Assembly (NCBI RefSeq): GCF_009827335.1
Contig: NZ_WTYH01000001.1
Coordinates: 1,798,001-1,862,000 of the forward strand
Direction: 5' to 3'
Origin: Aurantiacibacter arachoides
GTDB taxonomy: Bacteria > Pseudomonadota > Alphaproteobacteria > Sphingomonadales > Sphingomonadaceae
Length of the DNA: 64,000 nt
The notes beneath the pieces are model-generated. The model was not told where the DNA came from. It did not search any database and was given only the letters and a program-made list of their open reading frames with translations. Below, piece after piece: positions 53,381-63,416 of this stretch. Numbering within the stretch: the stretch's first letter is position 1; the number at the start of each line of letters is the position of its first letter. A program made the translations under genes and the position numbers.

Positions 53381-54160
53381 TCAGACGCGACGCAAAACGA
53401 CGACGACGCCGTTGCCGGGCAGAGGGTCCGCCGGCCACGCCAAGCGCACCGCATCGGCCCGTGCCCGATCGAGGATCGCGCGGGGAATGGCGGGATCAGC
53501 GACCACCGCATCGGCCGTTCCCAGAAGCCGCGCCTGCCGCAGCGTGAGGTCGTCGGGATCGTCGCTGGCGATGTCAAAGGTGTGGACCTGCCGGGTCTGC
53601 CGGTCGTCCGCGCCGGCGAGCCAGTCGTCGATGCGCCGCTCTCCGCCCTCCCTCAGCGTGTCGAGCGGGCCGCCTGCGCCAAGTGCGGCGTCGATCGCGG
53701 CGCGGCGTGCGGCGGGCGCGGGAAACCGGGCGCGGATCGCAGCGCGCGCGGCGTTCAGCCCTTCGGCCAGCGCGCCAAGATCGGCTGGCAGCAGCGCCTC
53801 CAGTCGCAAGCGCAACTGCTTCGCCAGGCCCGCGGAGGCGCCGCCGGTGCCCACTGCCACCAGCACCGGGTCACGATCGAGCACGCTGGGCGTGGTAAAA
53901 TCGCACAGTTCGGGCCGGTCGACGACATTGACCAGCAGTCCGGCGCAGCGCAGGCGGACCGCGTCGGCCTCGGCCGCGGCGGGATCGTCGTGCGCCACGA
54001 AGGCGATCCGCGCGCCTTCGTCCACCCCGCGCGCGAGGTCGGTGATGATCGCCCCGCCGGCGCGTTCGACCAGCCGTCGTTTCGCATCCGCCGCTGCCCC
54101 CTTGCCCAGCACCAGCACCGGATGGCCGGCGATCTGGTGGAACAGCGGCAGCGACTTCAT
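53381..54160 (-). CDS. Siroheme synthase N-terminal module with a methyltransferase-domain stub
   Basis: 259 residues. The first ~195 residues are the CysG N-terminal part, precorrin-2 dehydrogenase and ferrochelatase: VLVLGKGAAADAKRRLVERA, VNVVDRPELCDFTTPSVLDR (catalytic Asp), AVGTGGASAGLAKQLRLRLE. A final ~60 residues (VHTFDIASDDPDDLTLRQAR, LLGTADAVVADPAIPRAILD) align with only the start of the SUMT methyltransferase domain, which then ends. The G-x-G-P-G loop of SUMT is not kept. Its ATG starts downstream of nothing obvious; its ATG end overlaps nothing, while lysA's stop overlaps its start as ATGA. Confidence 0.82.
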   Translation of the reverse strand: MKSLPLFHQIAGHPVLVLGKGAAADAKRRLVERAGGAIITDLARGVDEGARIAFVAHDDPAAAEADAVRLRCAGLLVNVVDRPELCDFTTPSVLDRDPVLVAVGTGGASAGLAKQLRLRLEALLPADLGALAEGLNAARAAIRARFPAPAARRAAIDAALGAGGPLDTLREGGERRIDDWLAGADDRQTRQVHTFDIASDDPDDLTLRQARLLGTADAVVADPAIPRAILDRARADAVRLAWPADPLPGNGVVVVLRRV

Positions 54161-55425
54161 CGGCGCGTCAGGAAATCAGGCACGCGCTCGGCATCGGCGA
54201 TGGCTGCGGGCAGGATACGCTCCGCAACGACGGCGTAATCCGCCCCGTCGACCATCACTTCGGCCACGAAACCGCGGGAATTGTAGCTGCTCGCCATGGT
54301 CGCGCCATAGGCGCCGGCGGTGCGGAACACCGCCAGATCGCCTGCGACCAGCGCGTCGGTCTGGCGGTCCGTGGCAAAGGTGTCGCCGGTTTCGCAAATG
54401 GGGCCGACGATGTTGCCCGTCATCCGCTCTCCCGAGGGGCGCACCGCATCGAAATCGTGCCAAGCCCCGTACAGCGCCGGACGCGCCAGGTCGTTCATGG
54501 CCGCATCGACGATCACGAAGGGGTGGTTCAGCCCGCGCTTGACGCGGATGACGCGGGTCAGCAGCACACCGGCGTTCCCGGCTATCACGCGCCCCGGTTC
54601 GAACATGACGGTCACGTCCCAGCCCCGCGTCACGCGGGCGACCATGGCGCCGTATGCGTGCGGCGTGGGCAGCACCTCGCCGCTGCGGTAGGGCACGCCC
54701 AGCCCTCCGCCCAGGTCCATGTGCGTGATCGTGTGGCCCGCGCCGCGCAGTTCGCGCAGCATCGCGCCGAGTTTGCCGAACGCCTGTTCCAGCGGATCGA
54801 GGTCGGACAGCTGGCTGCCGATATGCACCGCCAGACCGCGAAGATCGAGGCCCGGCAATTGCGACAGCTCGGCAAACAGCGCGGGCGCGTGGCTGATCGG
54901 CACGCCGAACTTGTTGTCCGCCTTGCCGGTGGAAATCTTGTCGTGCGTGCCGGCATCGACATCCGGATTCACCCGCAGCGCGCACCGCGCCACGACACCG
55001 CGCGCCGCCGCTATGGCAGCAAGCTCCCGGCCTTCCTCGCCCGATTCGATGTTGAACTGGCCGATGCCCGCATCGAGGCCCTGCGCCAGCTCGGCCGCGG
55101 TCTTGCCCACGCCGGAAAACACGATGTCGTGCGCCGCCATGCCGGCTGCCAGCGCCCGCGCCAGCTCTCCGCCAGAGACGACGTCCGCGCCGTAGCCCTC
55201 GTTCGCCAGCAGCCGCAGCACGGCGAGATTGGGATTGGCCTTGACGGCGAATGCGAGGTGCGGCGGGCGGTCCAGCCCGGACAGGGCATCGCGAAAAACG
55301 CGCGCGTGCCGTTCGAACGTGGCGCGCGAATAGACGTAGACGGGCGTGCCCACCTCATCGGCTATGCGCGATAGCGGGACGTCCTCGGCGTGCAGTTCGC
55401 CGTCGATCAGGCGGAAATGATCCAC
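54157..55425 (-). CDS. lysA: Diaminopimelate decarboxylase
   Basis: 422 residues from a GTG at 55425 that directly follows the lptM stop. PLP enzyme converting meso-diaminopimelate to lysine. PLP-binding Lys62 in AFAVKANPN, VHIGSQLSDLDP, GGLGVPY, EPGRVIAGNAG, CETGDTFATDR, VAGAYGATMASSYNSRG-type C-terminal part. Its stop overlaps the siroheme synthase start (ATGA), an unusual metabolic pairing. Part of argH-lptM-lysA. Confidence 0.96.
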   Translation of the reverse strand: MDHFRLIDGELHAEDVPLSRIADEVGTPVYVYSRATFERHARVFRDALSGLDRPPHLAFAVKANPNLAVLRLLANEGYGADVVSGGELARALAAGMAAHDIVFSGVGKTAAELAQGLDAGIGQFNIESGEEGRELAAIAAARGVVARCALRVNPDVDAGTHDKISTGKADNKFGVPISHAPALFAELSQLPGLDLRGLAVHIGSQLSDLDPLEQAFGKLGAMLRELRGAGHTITHMDLGGGLGVPYRSGEVLPTPHAYGAMVARVTRGWDVTVMFEPGRVIAGNAGVLLTRVIRVKRGLNHPFVIVDAAMNDLARPALYGAWHDFDAVRPSGERMTGNIVGPICETGDTFATDRQTDALVAGDLAVFRTAGAYGATMASSYNSRGFVAEVMVDGADYAVVAERILPAAIADAERVPDFLTRR

Positions 55426-55680
55426 TCAGCGTTCCGGCGGCAGGTCGAAGGGATCGTCCTCGCGCTCTTCACTCTCGCGCCGCAGTTCCACGCTGCGTTC
55501 GGGTGCGGCCTGCGGGTCGAGCGCGAGGAGGTCGTTGGCGTCCAGCGGAGTGCTGGCGCCGTAAGGCGGCTGGGGCAGCGCCTCGCCCGCGGCGGGTTCG
55601 AGGTCGGCTTTCTGGCCGCAGGCGGAAAGCAGCAGCAAGGCGGCGATGGTCGCGGCGGAAGTGGCGGCGGTTCGTTTCAT
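55426..55680 (-). CDS. lptM: LptM (YifL)-like small lipoprotein
   Basis: 84 residues. Lipoprotein signal ending LLSAC (lipidated Cys21) and the family start CGQKADLEP, where E. coli LptM has CGQKGPLYLP. The rest is acidic and disordered with a proline-rich stretch ([13 protein letters not shown]) and ends [10 protein letters not shown]. LptM helps LptD oxidise and mature in E. coli. Such a lipoprotein gene immediately before lysA is a widely conserved arrangement. ATG overlaps the argH stop by four bases. Confidence 0.85.
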   Translation of the reverse strand: MKRTAATSAATIAALLLLSACGQKADLEPAAGEALPQPPYGASTPLDANDLLALDPQAAPERSVELRRESEEREDDPFDLPPER

Positions 55681-57113
55681 TCGCTTATTCCCAGAAGGTC
55701 GCGCGCCTCGGCGACGCGGGCCCGGACCTCGTCCGGCGCGGTGCCGCCGTGCGAGCGTCGCGCGGCGACCGAAGCTTCCACGCTGAGCGCCTTGTACACG
55801 CGTTCGTCGATCCGCGCATCGATCGCCTGCAAATCCTTGAGCGGCAAGGCATCGAGCGCCACGCCGCGCTTCTCCGCCAGCTTCACCGCGGCGCCGGTGA
55901 TGTGGTGCGCCTCGCGAAAGGGAACGTCGGCGGCGCGCACCAGCCAGTCGGCAAGGTCGGTGGCCGTGGCATAGCCAAGCTCGGCCGCCTCGCGCATCCG
56001 GTCGGTCATGAAGCTTGCGCCTTCGACCATGCCGGTCATCGCCGCCACGCACAGCTGGAGCAGGCCAGCGGCCTCGAAAACGGGCGGCTTGTCGTCCTGC
56101 ATGTCCTTTGAATAGGCCAGCGGCAGGCCCTTCATCGTCACCATCAGCGCCACCTGGCAGCCGACGATCCGCCCCGCATGGCCGCGCACCAGTTCGGCGG
56201 CGTCGGGATTCTTCTTTTGCGGCATGATGGAGCTGCCGGTGGAAAGGGCATCGGGCAGGCGCACGAAACCGAACGGCTGGCTGGCCCAGATCACGAACTC
56301 TTCCGCCAGTCGCGACAGATGCAGCGCACAGGCACTGGCCGCCGCCAGGAAATCGAGCGCGAAATCGCGGTCGGACACCGCATCGAGGCTGTTGTCCGTC
56401 GGCCCGTCGAAGCCGAGCGCCTGCGCGGTCATCTCGCGGTCGATGGGAAAGCCCGTGCCCGCCAGCGCGGCGCTTCCCAGCGGGCAGCGATTCAGCCGCT
56501 CGCGGGCGTCCGTCAGGCGAGAAACGTCGCGCGCGGTCATCTCGTAATAGGCCATCAGATGGTGGCCCAGCGTCACCGGCTGCGCGGTTTGCAGATGGGT
56601 GAAGCCCGGCATGATGCTGGCGGCATGTTCGCCCGCACGGGTGACGAGCGCGCGCTGCAACCCGGCAAGGCCATGCAGCAGCTGGTCGATGGCATCGCGC
56701 ACCCACAGGCGAAAATCGGTCGCCACCTGATCGTTGCGGCTGCGCGCCGTGTGCAGCCGGCCCGCGACCGGCCCGATCAGTTCGGCAAGGCGCGACTCGG
56801 TGGTCATGTGAATGTCCTCGAGGTCCCAGTCCTCGGGAACGCCATCCGCCTCGTATTCGGCGGCCACCCGGTCCAGCCCTTCGACGATCGCTTCGGCATC
56901 GGCGCTCGCCACAATGCCGCAGGCGCCCAGCATGGCGACGTGGGCCTTGCTGGCGGCGATGTCCTGTCGCCACAAAGCCTTGTCGAACGGGATACTGGCG
57001 TTGATCTCGCGCATTATGGCAGAGGGGCCGTCGGCAAACCTGCCGCCCCACATCGCATTGCCACCACCGGCACCGGAGTTCTGTTCCTTGGCCAACCTGC
57101 GCCTCTCGCTCAT
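55677..57113 (-). CDS. argH: Argininosuccinate lyase
   Basis: 478 residues from the ATG at 57113; an in-frame ATG at 57053 just before [10 protein letters not shown] is an alternative that would avoid overlap with the divergent tlpA. Fumarase/aspartase superfamily: [37 protein letters not shown], and the signature [20 protein letters not shown] with the flexible catalytic loop. Splits argininosuccinate to arginine and fumarate. The first 20 residues ([19 protein letters not shown]) are not conserved. Confidence 0.95.
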   Translation of the reverse strand: MSERRRLAKEQNSGAGGGNAMWGGRFADGPSAIMREINASIPFDKALWRQDIAASKAHVAMLGACGIVASADAEAIVEGLDRVAAEYEADGVPEDWDLEDIHMTTESRLAELIGPVAGRLHTARSRNDQVATDFRLWVRDAIDQLLHGLAGLQRALVTRAGEHAASIMPGFTHLQTAQPVTLGHHLMAYYEMTARDVSRLTDARERLNRCPLGSAALAGTGFPIDREMTAQALGFDGPTDNSLDAVSDRDFALDFLAAASACALHLSRLAEEFVIWASQPFGFVRLPDALSTGSSIMPQKKNPDAAELVRGHAGRIVGCQVALMVTMKGLPLAYSKDMQDDKPPVFEAAGLLQLCVAAMTGMVEGASFMTDRMREAAELGYATATDLADWLVRAADVPFREAHHITGAAVKLAEKRGVALDALPLKDLQAIDARIDERVYKALSVEASVAARRSHGGTAPDEVRARVAEARDLLGISE

Positions 57114-57726
57114 TGTCATCGCTCCGCTAGCAGCGGGCCTCGTCGCCGGGTGCGATATAAGGAGCGAGGACGCGGCGCAAGAAAACGCCGCCTCCGCCGG
57201 GGCAAGCGCAGCTATCGGCACGCCGTCGCTGGATGGCACGCTGGACGCGAGCTTCGCGGGCGAGGACATGCCCGAGGCGATGGTGCGCGATCCCGATGGC
57301 AACGAACTCGTCCTGTCGGAGCTGCGCGAGCCGGTCCTGCTCAACCTCTGGGCCACCTGGTGCGCGCCATGCGTCCACGAACTGCCGCTGCTGGACGACC
57401 TGGCGGGCGAAATGGCAGGGCAGGTTCGCGTGCTGACGATCAGCGAGGATTTGCAAGGCGCCCAAGTGGTGGAGCCGTTCTTCGAGGACCGCGGGTTCGC
57501 CAACCTGCCACGCTGGATGGACGAGGAAAACGTGCTCGCCTTTACCTACGGCGGCGGGCCGGTGTTGCCGCTGACGGTGCTCTACGATGCGCAGGGCAAG
57601 GAAGTGTGGCGGGTGATCGGCGCCTACGACTGGTCGAGCGAGGAGGCGCGTGCGGCAATCGTGGAGGGGCTGGCGGCCAGCCCGGCACCCGGCACACCGC
57701 CCGACACACCGCCCAGCGCGGAATAA
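57088..57726 (+). CDS. TlpA-family thioredoxin-fold lipoprotein
   Basis: 212 residues from a TTG at 57088 with CCGGAG nine bases upstream. Lipoprotein signal [18 protein letters not shown] with lipidated Cys22. Thioredoxin fold with active site C92-A-P-C95 ([16 protein letters not shown]) and a cis-proline after [10 protein letters not shown]. TlpA proteins are periplasmic reductases used in cytochrome c and oxidase maturation. The start overlaps the argH 5' end on the other strand and the last 103 bases overlap the end of the convergent flavoprotein gene. Confidence 0.87.
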   Translation: MANLRLSLIVIAPLAAGLVAGCDIRSEDAAQENAASAGASAAIGTPSLDGTLDASFAGEDMPEAMVRDPDGNELVLSELREPVLLNLWATWCAPCVHELPLLDDLAGEMAGQVRVLTISEDLQGAQVVEPFFEDRGFANLPRWMDEENVLAFTYGGGPVLPLTVLYDAQGKEVWRVIGAYDWSSEEARAAIVEGLAASPAPGTPPDTPPSAE

Positions 57727-58904
57727 TCCGGCAGGGCCAGGCCGAGGCGCGGCAGGTTCGCCGCCGCAAGGCCAGCCACCAGCGTGGCCTTCAGCCGGGG
57801 TCCGGGCGGAACGCGCGATCCCGGGGCCATTACCAGGTCGCGCAACAGCGCCGGCCAGATCGAATCGGACTGGAACGGCGGCGTGAACGTCCTCGTCAGC
57901 CACTGGTAGAGCCGCACGTGACCCTGGCGCAGGGCGCGGTATCGGGCAAGCGCGGCAGCGAGGTCCGGCGTCTCCGCTATCGCCCTGCCAAGCGCCCACG
58001 CATCGAGAAGCGCCATGTTCGCCCCCTGCCCCAGTTGCGGGCTGGCCGCGTGCCACGCATCGCCGAGGTGGACGATCCGCTCGCCCGTGGGCTGGCGCGC
58101 GGTGCGGTGGGCGTAGCGGGCAAAGGTCAGGTGTTCTGGTGCGGCCAACTGGTCCATCACCGTCTCGCAGGCAGGCCACAGGGCGCAGACCTCTTCGCGG
58201 AAGGCCGCCATGCCGCGCTGGCGCCAGCGATCCAGCCGGTCCGCCCGCAGCGACCAGAAGAACGCCGCGCGCCCTCCCCCCACCGGCAGCAGGCCGACCA
58301 TGCGGCTGGCGCGATCGTATCGCTGTTCCAGAAGCGTGGGCGAAAAGGCGCTGTCGCAAGGCCAGTCGACCGTGGCCCACAAGGCGCCGAACGGAAGCCA
58401 TCCGCCGTTCTGCGGCACCAGCGGCGAGCCGACCCCCAACGCGTCTATCACAAGTTCGTGCGGCGGCGATCGCGTACTGTCGACAAAGGTCAGGCGGCGG
58501 GCCTCCCCGTCGATTACGCTCGCCGCGATTGCGCGCCCGGTCACGATCATCGCTCCGCTGGCGCGCGCCGCATCGAACAGCATGCCGAACAGGCTGGCGC
58601 GATGGATGCCGAGGCCGAACGCGTCGGGGACAGGCAGGTCGCTGTAGGCGGCTTCCAGCACCGGTTCACCGTGGGTGCCCCGGCCGAGCAGCGCATGGAC
58701 CGGGGCGCCCAGCACCACCGCCCGATCCGCTAGGCCTAGCGCGGCGAGCACGGCCAGCCCGGTCGGCTGGATCATCAGGCCCGATCCTAGAGGACGCGGC
58801 GTTTCGAACCGATCGTAAAGGGTTACGCGGTGCCCCGCCCGCGCCAGCAACGTCGCGGCCGCAAGCCCGGCGATGCCGCATCCGGCAATGGCAATGTCGG
58901 CCAC
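57624..58904 (-). CDS. FAD-dependent monooxygenase (UbiH/PHBH-like fold)
   Basis: 426 residues from a GTG at 58904. ADP-binding GxGxxG is AGCGIAGLAAATLL; the second FAD motif is HLGDAWHAASPQLGQGANMA. The enzyme belongs to the class A flavin monooxygenases that hydroxylate aromatics or act in ubiquinone or secondary metabolism. The conserved G-x-D-G... middle motif (LVIDALGVGSPLV) is modified. The last 34 codons overlap tlpA in the opposite direction. Substrate unknown. Confidence 0.87.
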   Translation of the reverse strand: MADIAIAGCGIAGLAAATLLARAGHRVTLYDRFETPRPLGSGLMIQPTGLAVLAALGLADRAVVLGAPVHALLGRGTHGEPVLEAAYSDLPVPDAFGLGIHRASLFGMLFDAARASGAMIVTGRAIAASVIDGEARRLTFVDSTRSPPHELVIDALGVGSPLVPQNGGWLPFGALWATVDWPCDSAFSPTLLEQRYDRASRMVGLLPVGGGRAAFFWSLRADRLDRWRQRGMAAFREEVCALWPACETVMDQLAAPEHLTFARYAHRTARQPTGERIVHLGDAWHAASPQLGQGANMALLDAWALGRAIAETPDLAAALARYRALRQGHVRLYQWLTRTFTPPFQSDSIWPALLRDLVMAPGSRVPPGPRLKATLVAGLAAANLPRLGLALPDYSALGGVSGGVPGAGLAASPSTIAARASSLDQS

Positions 58905-58989
58905 CTTTTACGTTTCCCCCTTTTGCCGCCCCTTCGGTTTCGCTAAGGCCCGCCCATACGGGGTCAAGCCCCGCGGTCTTTTGCAGGCC

Positions 58990-59065
58990 GGGCGGTTAGC
59001 TCAGTTGGTAGAGCATCTCGTTTACACCGAGAGGGTCGGCGGTTCGAGCCCGTCACCGCCCACCA
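58990..59065 (+). tRNA. tRNA-Val (anticodon UAC)
   Basis: 76-nt cloverleaf. Acceptor stem GGGCGGT (58990-58996) with ACCGCCC (59055-59061), discriminator A, encoded CCA (59063-59065). D arm GCTC...GAGC, anticodon stem TCTCG/CGAGA around loop TTTACAC (anticodon TAC), T arm GGCGG TTCGAGC CCGTC with one G-U pair. The CCA is encoded, as usual in proteobacteria. Confidence 0.97.
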
Positions 59066-59090
59066 GCGTTTCGCACACGAAACGCTCCTT
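59065..59090 (+). terminator. Hairpin directly after tRNA-Val
   Basis: Perfect 9-bp stem AGCGTTTCG/CGAAACGCT (59065-59073 with 59078-59086), loop CACA, followed by CCTTT. The first base is the last A of the tRNA CCA end. Most simply a terminator for the tRNA transcript; the T run is short. Confidence 0.7.
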
Positions 59091-59112
59091 TGCTGGGCTG
59101 GCCCGCGACCCT

Positions 59113-59131
59113 GTGAGCGACTAACGCTCAC
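59113..59131 (+). promoter_or_regulatory. Hairpin in the ribosome-binding position of the asparaginase gene
   Basis: Perfect 7-bp inverted repeat GTGAGCG (59113-59119) and CGCTCAC (59125-59131) around loop ACTAA ends three bases before the ATG at 59135. No Shine-Dalgarno sequence is visible in the gap. Either an operator dyad, a translation-blocking hairpin, or chance. Confidence 0.5.
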
Positions 59132-59134
59132 GCC

Positions 59135-60115
59135 ATGACCGATACCTCCATCCTCGTCCTGGCCACCGGCGGCACCATTGCCGGGCAGGCCGGCTCCGCC
59201 ACGCGGCGCGATTATCGCCCGGGTCAGATCGAGATCGCCGATTTTCTCGCCAGCTTTGCCGAACTGGGCGTCACGGCGCGGCTGGACGGGCGGCAGGTTG
59301 CCAACATCGATTCGGTCGACATCGGACCCGCGATCTGGCGCGATCTCCATTCCGCCTGCATTGGCGCGACGCGCGATCCGCAGTGCGGCGGGGTGATCGT
59401 CACCCACGGCACCGACAGCGCGGAGGAGACCGCCTTCCTGCTCGACCAGACGCTGCCGACTGCCAAGCCGGTGGTGCTGGTGGGAGCGATGCGGCCCGCC
59501 GATGCGGTGGGAAGCGACGGCCTCAGGAACTTTGCCAACGCCGTGCGGGTCGCCGCCGATCCACAGGCTGCCGGGCGCGGCGTGTTGCTTGTCATGGGCG
59601 ACCAGGTCTTCGCGGCACGTGACGCGCGCAAGGCCCGCACCAGCGGGGCGAGCGCCTTTGCCGGGTTTCCGCGAGGGCCGATCGCGCTGGCCACGCCGGC
59701 CTCGCTCGACTGGCTGAGCCCCCCGTGGCGCGAAGACGAGGCGGCGCGGTTCGCCTTTCCCGATACATTCCCGCGCGTGCCGATCCTGCACGCCTACGCC
59801 GGGATGGACGCAGACGCGGTGCAGCGCGAACTGGCTGCCGGCGCGAAGGGGATCGTGCTGGCTGGCATGGGCAGCGGCAATGCGCCCGCGGCAGTGTTGG
59901 CGGCGCTGGCCGAAGCGGTGCGCCGCTGCGTGCCGGTGGTCCGCTCCACCCGCGTCGACGAGGGCCTGGTCGATCGCGAGCCGGAGGACGAGACCAACGG
60001 TTTCATCGCCGCGCGCGCGCTCGGCCCGGCAAAGGCGCGTGTGTTGCTGCAATTGCTGGTGGCAAGCGGCGTCAGCGACCCCGCCGCTGCGCAGGCGGCG
60101 TTCGATCGGCGGTAG
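59135..60115 (+). CDS. L-asparaginase family protein
   Basis: 326 residues. Bacterial asparaginase: nucleophile Thr11/Thr14 region LATGGTIAG, second triad VTHGTDSAEETAFLL (Thr93, Asp94), Lys166 in ARDARKARTS. No signal peptide, so a cytoplasmic enzyme, probably of the type I or related group. Hydrolyses asparagine to aspartate and ammonia. Begins 69 bp after tRNA-Val. Convergent with the two-domain regulator gene. Confidence 0.92.
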   Translation: MTDTSILVLATGGTIAGQAGSATRRDYRPGQIEIADFLASFAELGVTARLDGRQVANIDSVDIGPAIWRDLHSACIGATRDPQCGGVIVTHGTDSAEETAFLLDQTLPTAKPVVLVGAMRPADAVGSDGLRNFANAVRVAADPQAAGRGVLLVMGDQVFAARDARKARTSGASAFAGFPRGPIALATPASLDWLSPPWREDEAARFAFPDTFPRVPILHAYAGMDADAVQRELAAGAKGIVLAGMGSGNAPAAVLAALAEAVRRCVPVVRSTRVDEGLVDREPEDETNGFIAARALGPAKARVLLQLLVASGVSDPAAAQAAFDRR

Positions 60116-60118
60116 CCA

Positions 60119-61108
60119 TCAGGCGAAGGCCAGCGCGTCCTTGCCGACCTCGGCAAAATAGCGCGCCATCGCATCGGCTGCCTTGTCCGACAGCTCGATG
60201 AAGGCGCGGCGGCGGTCGGCGTCGTCCTCCACCCGCGTGAACAGGCCGGTATCCACCATCTGGCCGATCCAGCGCAGCGCCGTGGTCGGCGGCACGCCCG
60301 AGGCGATGCACAGCGACGTGACCGACACCCGCGTATGTTCCACCCGCGCGGCCGTGAGATCGAGCAGCATGTCCCAGGCCGGATCGGCGAACAGGTCGCC
60401 ATCGAAGAACTTCGCCCGCGCCCGGCGGTGGGCCAGCACCTGGCGCACCAGCCGCGCATCGGGCAGCGGTGCCCTTGTCTGTCTGATATTGGGTTTGCGG
60501 ATGAGTTCAGGCTCGGCACGCCAGCCATCGGACGGGCTTTCGAACCGGAACGCTCCACCCCCGCTACGCTGACCCCAGCCGCCACCTGCCGTATCGAGCT
60601 TGTCCAGCCGCTGGGCGATATGGCCGACCTGCTCGGTCAGACGCAGCAGCGTGAGCCGGTCATCCTCCGACAGTTCGCGCAACCGCAGGTTCGGCACTTC
60701 CGCAAGCGCCCTGCCCAGCGCGATCACCCGCTCTGCCCGCAAGGGATTCACCAAAATCTGCGATCGGCCCTGCGCGCAGCACCCGAATACCGTGTCGAGC
60801 GAATCCAGCGACGTCGAGACGATCAGCCGCGCGCCCGAGTGCGCGACACGTTCGTCTAGCCGCGTGAGGGCCGCCATTGCCGCGCCGTCGGGCCGGGGAC
60901 AATCGACCAGCACGAGTTCACCCAGCGAGCGTGCATGGCCTGCCAGCAGTTCATCGAGCCCCCCGGTGTGCAGCAGGGTAAACCCCGCCTGGGCCACGTC
61001 GTCTTCCATATCCGCGCGCAGCAAGGCGCTGTCCGCAAATATGGATACGCCCAGCGGAATCCCCGCCGGATCGGCTGCCAGTTGATAGGCGAAATCCACC
61101 TGCGCCAT
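60119..61108 (-). CDS. Two-domain winged-helix regulator (receiver-like N terminus)
   Basis: 329 residues from the ATG at 61108 (AGGAGAG at 61114-61120). Residues about 15-135 look like a CheY-like fold: GVSIFADSALLRADMEDDVA, VLVDCPRPDG with an Asp at 69, ARLIVSTSLDSLDTV, QILVNPLRAERVIALGRAL. Residues about 215-329 are a MarR-like winged helix (TSLCIASGVPPTTALRWIGQ, MVDTGLFTRVEDDADRRRAF, IELSDKAADAMARYF). The phosphoacceptor pocket is incomplete, so it is a pseudo-receiver. A GTTC-N7-GTTC site overlaps the likely promoter. Confidence 0.75.
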   Translation of the reverse strand: MAQVDFAYQLAADPAGIPLGVSIFADSALLRADMEDDVAQAGFTLLHTGGLDELLAGHARSLGELVLVDCPRPDGAAMAALTRLDERVAHSGARLIVSTSLDSLDTVFGCCAQGRSQILVNPLRAERVIALGRALAEVPNLRLRELSEDDRLTLLRLTEQVGHIAQRLDKLDTAGGGWGQRSGGGAFRFESPSDGWRAEPELIRKPNIRQTRAPLPDARLVRQVLAHRRARAKFFDGDLFADPAWDMLLDLTAARVEHTRVSVTSLCIASGVPPTTALRWIGQMVDTGLFTRVEDDADRRRAFIELSDKAADAMARYFAEVGKDALAFA

Positions 61109-61135
61109 TCGTGCTCTCCTGAGTCGCTCTTTGTC

Positions 61136-61150
61136 GAACAGGAGTAGAAC
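61136..61150 (-). promoter_or_regulatory. GTTC-N7-GTTC site (alphaproteobacterial LexA-box pattern)
   Basis: On the minus strand the sequence is GTTC TACTCCT GTTC, the direct repeat recognised by alphaproteobacterial LexA. It ends 27 bp upstream of the two-domain regulator's ATG and overlaps the place where a -10 would fall 17 bp after a TTGACT -35 (61168-61163). With eight fixed bases, about one such site is expected by chance in 64 kb of this composition, so location is the main support. Confidence 0.45.
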
Positions 61151-61173
61151 AAAAAGGGTTCAAGTCAAGATCG

Positions 61174-62463
<1,290 letters not shown>

Positions 62464-62603
62464 TGCTGCCTTGCCCTTCGCGCGTGGAACCGAGCGCGCG
62501 TTAGGCGCTGGCGGGCGGGAGGGCAACCGTGGGCTACGCGCTTTGGTCCGGGCTGCGGATAGATCGCCGCGTTCGGCCGTTGGACGGGCAAAAGGAGACT
62601 CCG

Positions 62604-63416
62604 ATGACCGACCAACCGACCCTCACCCTCAACGATGACCGGCAGATCCCCCAGCTGGGCTTTGGCACCTGGCAACTGGAGGGTGACACCGCCACCGATG
62701 CCGTCAAGGCCGCGCTCGACGTCGGCTATTGGCTGATCGACACCGCTTCCATCTACAAGAACGAGGAGCAGGTCGGCCGCGGCATCGGCGAATGGAGCGA
62801 CATCTTCCTACAAACGAAGGTGTGGAACGACGACCAGGGATACGACGAGGCGCTGGCCGCCTTTGACGCCAGCCTTGCCCGGCTGGGCCGCGACTATGTC
62901 GACATGCTGCTGATCCACTGGCCCGTCCCTGGCGCAGGCAAGGCGGTGGACACGTGGAAGGCGCTGATCGAGGCGCGCGACCAGGGCAAGGCGAAGAGCA
63001 TCGGCGTCAGCAATTTCCGCGAGGATGATCTCAAGGCGATCGTGGATGCCACCGGAGTCGTGCCTGCGCTCAACCAGATCGAACTGCACCCCGGCTTCCA
63101 GCAGCGCGAGCTGCGCCGCGTGCATGATGACATGGGCGTGATTACCCAGACCTGGTCACCGCTGGGCCAGGGCAAGGGGATCGACGGCGACGTCGTGAAC
63201 CGCATCGCTGGTGACCTGGACGCGCCTGCCTCTGCCGTCATCCTCGCCTGGCATTTGCAGCATGGTCTGAACCCCCTGCCGCGATCGAGCAGCCGCAATC
63301 ACATCGCCGAGAACTTTCGCGCGCTGGAGCTGACCTTGTCGGACGACCAGATGGCCGCGATCGATGCGCTCGACAGTGCGGACGGGCGCATGGGGCCCGA
63401 TCCGTCTAGCTTCTGA
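62604..63416 (+). CDS. Aldo/keto reductase (AKR5-type, 2,5-diketo-gluconate reductase-like)
   Basis: 270 residues from the ATG at 62604 (AAAAGGAGA upstream). (beta/alpha)8 NADPH reductase: [33 protein letters not shown] (catalytic Tyr), FLQTKVWND (Lys), LLIHWPVPG (His), [24 protein letters not shown] (cofactor phosphate binding). Physiological carbonyl substrate unknown. Its end overlaps the end of hisZ by 11 bp in the convergent direction, and it separates hisZ from purA, which are adjacent in many relatives. Confidence 0.92.
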   Translation: MTDQPTLTLNDDRQIPQLGFGTWQLEGDTATDAVKAALDVGYWLIDTASIYKNEEQVGRGIGEWSDIFLQTKVWNDDQGYDEALAAFDASLARLGRDYVDMLLIHWPVPGAGKAVDTWKALIEARDQGKAKSIGVSNFREDDLKAIVDATGVVPALNQIELHPGFQQRELRRVHDDMGVITQTWSPLGQGKGIDGDVVNRIAGDLDAPASAVILAWHLQHGLNPLPRSSSRNHIAENFRALELTLSDDQMAAIDALDSADGRMGPDPSSF

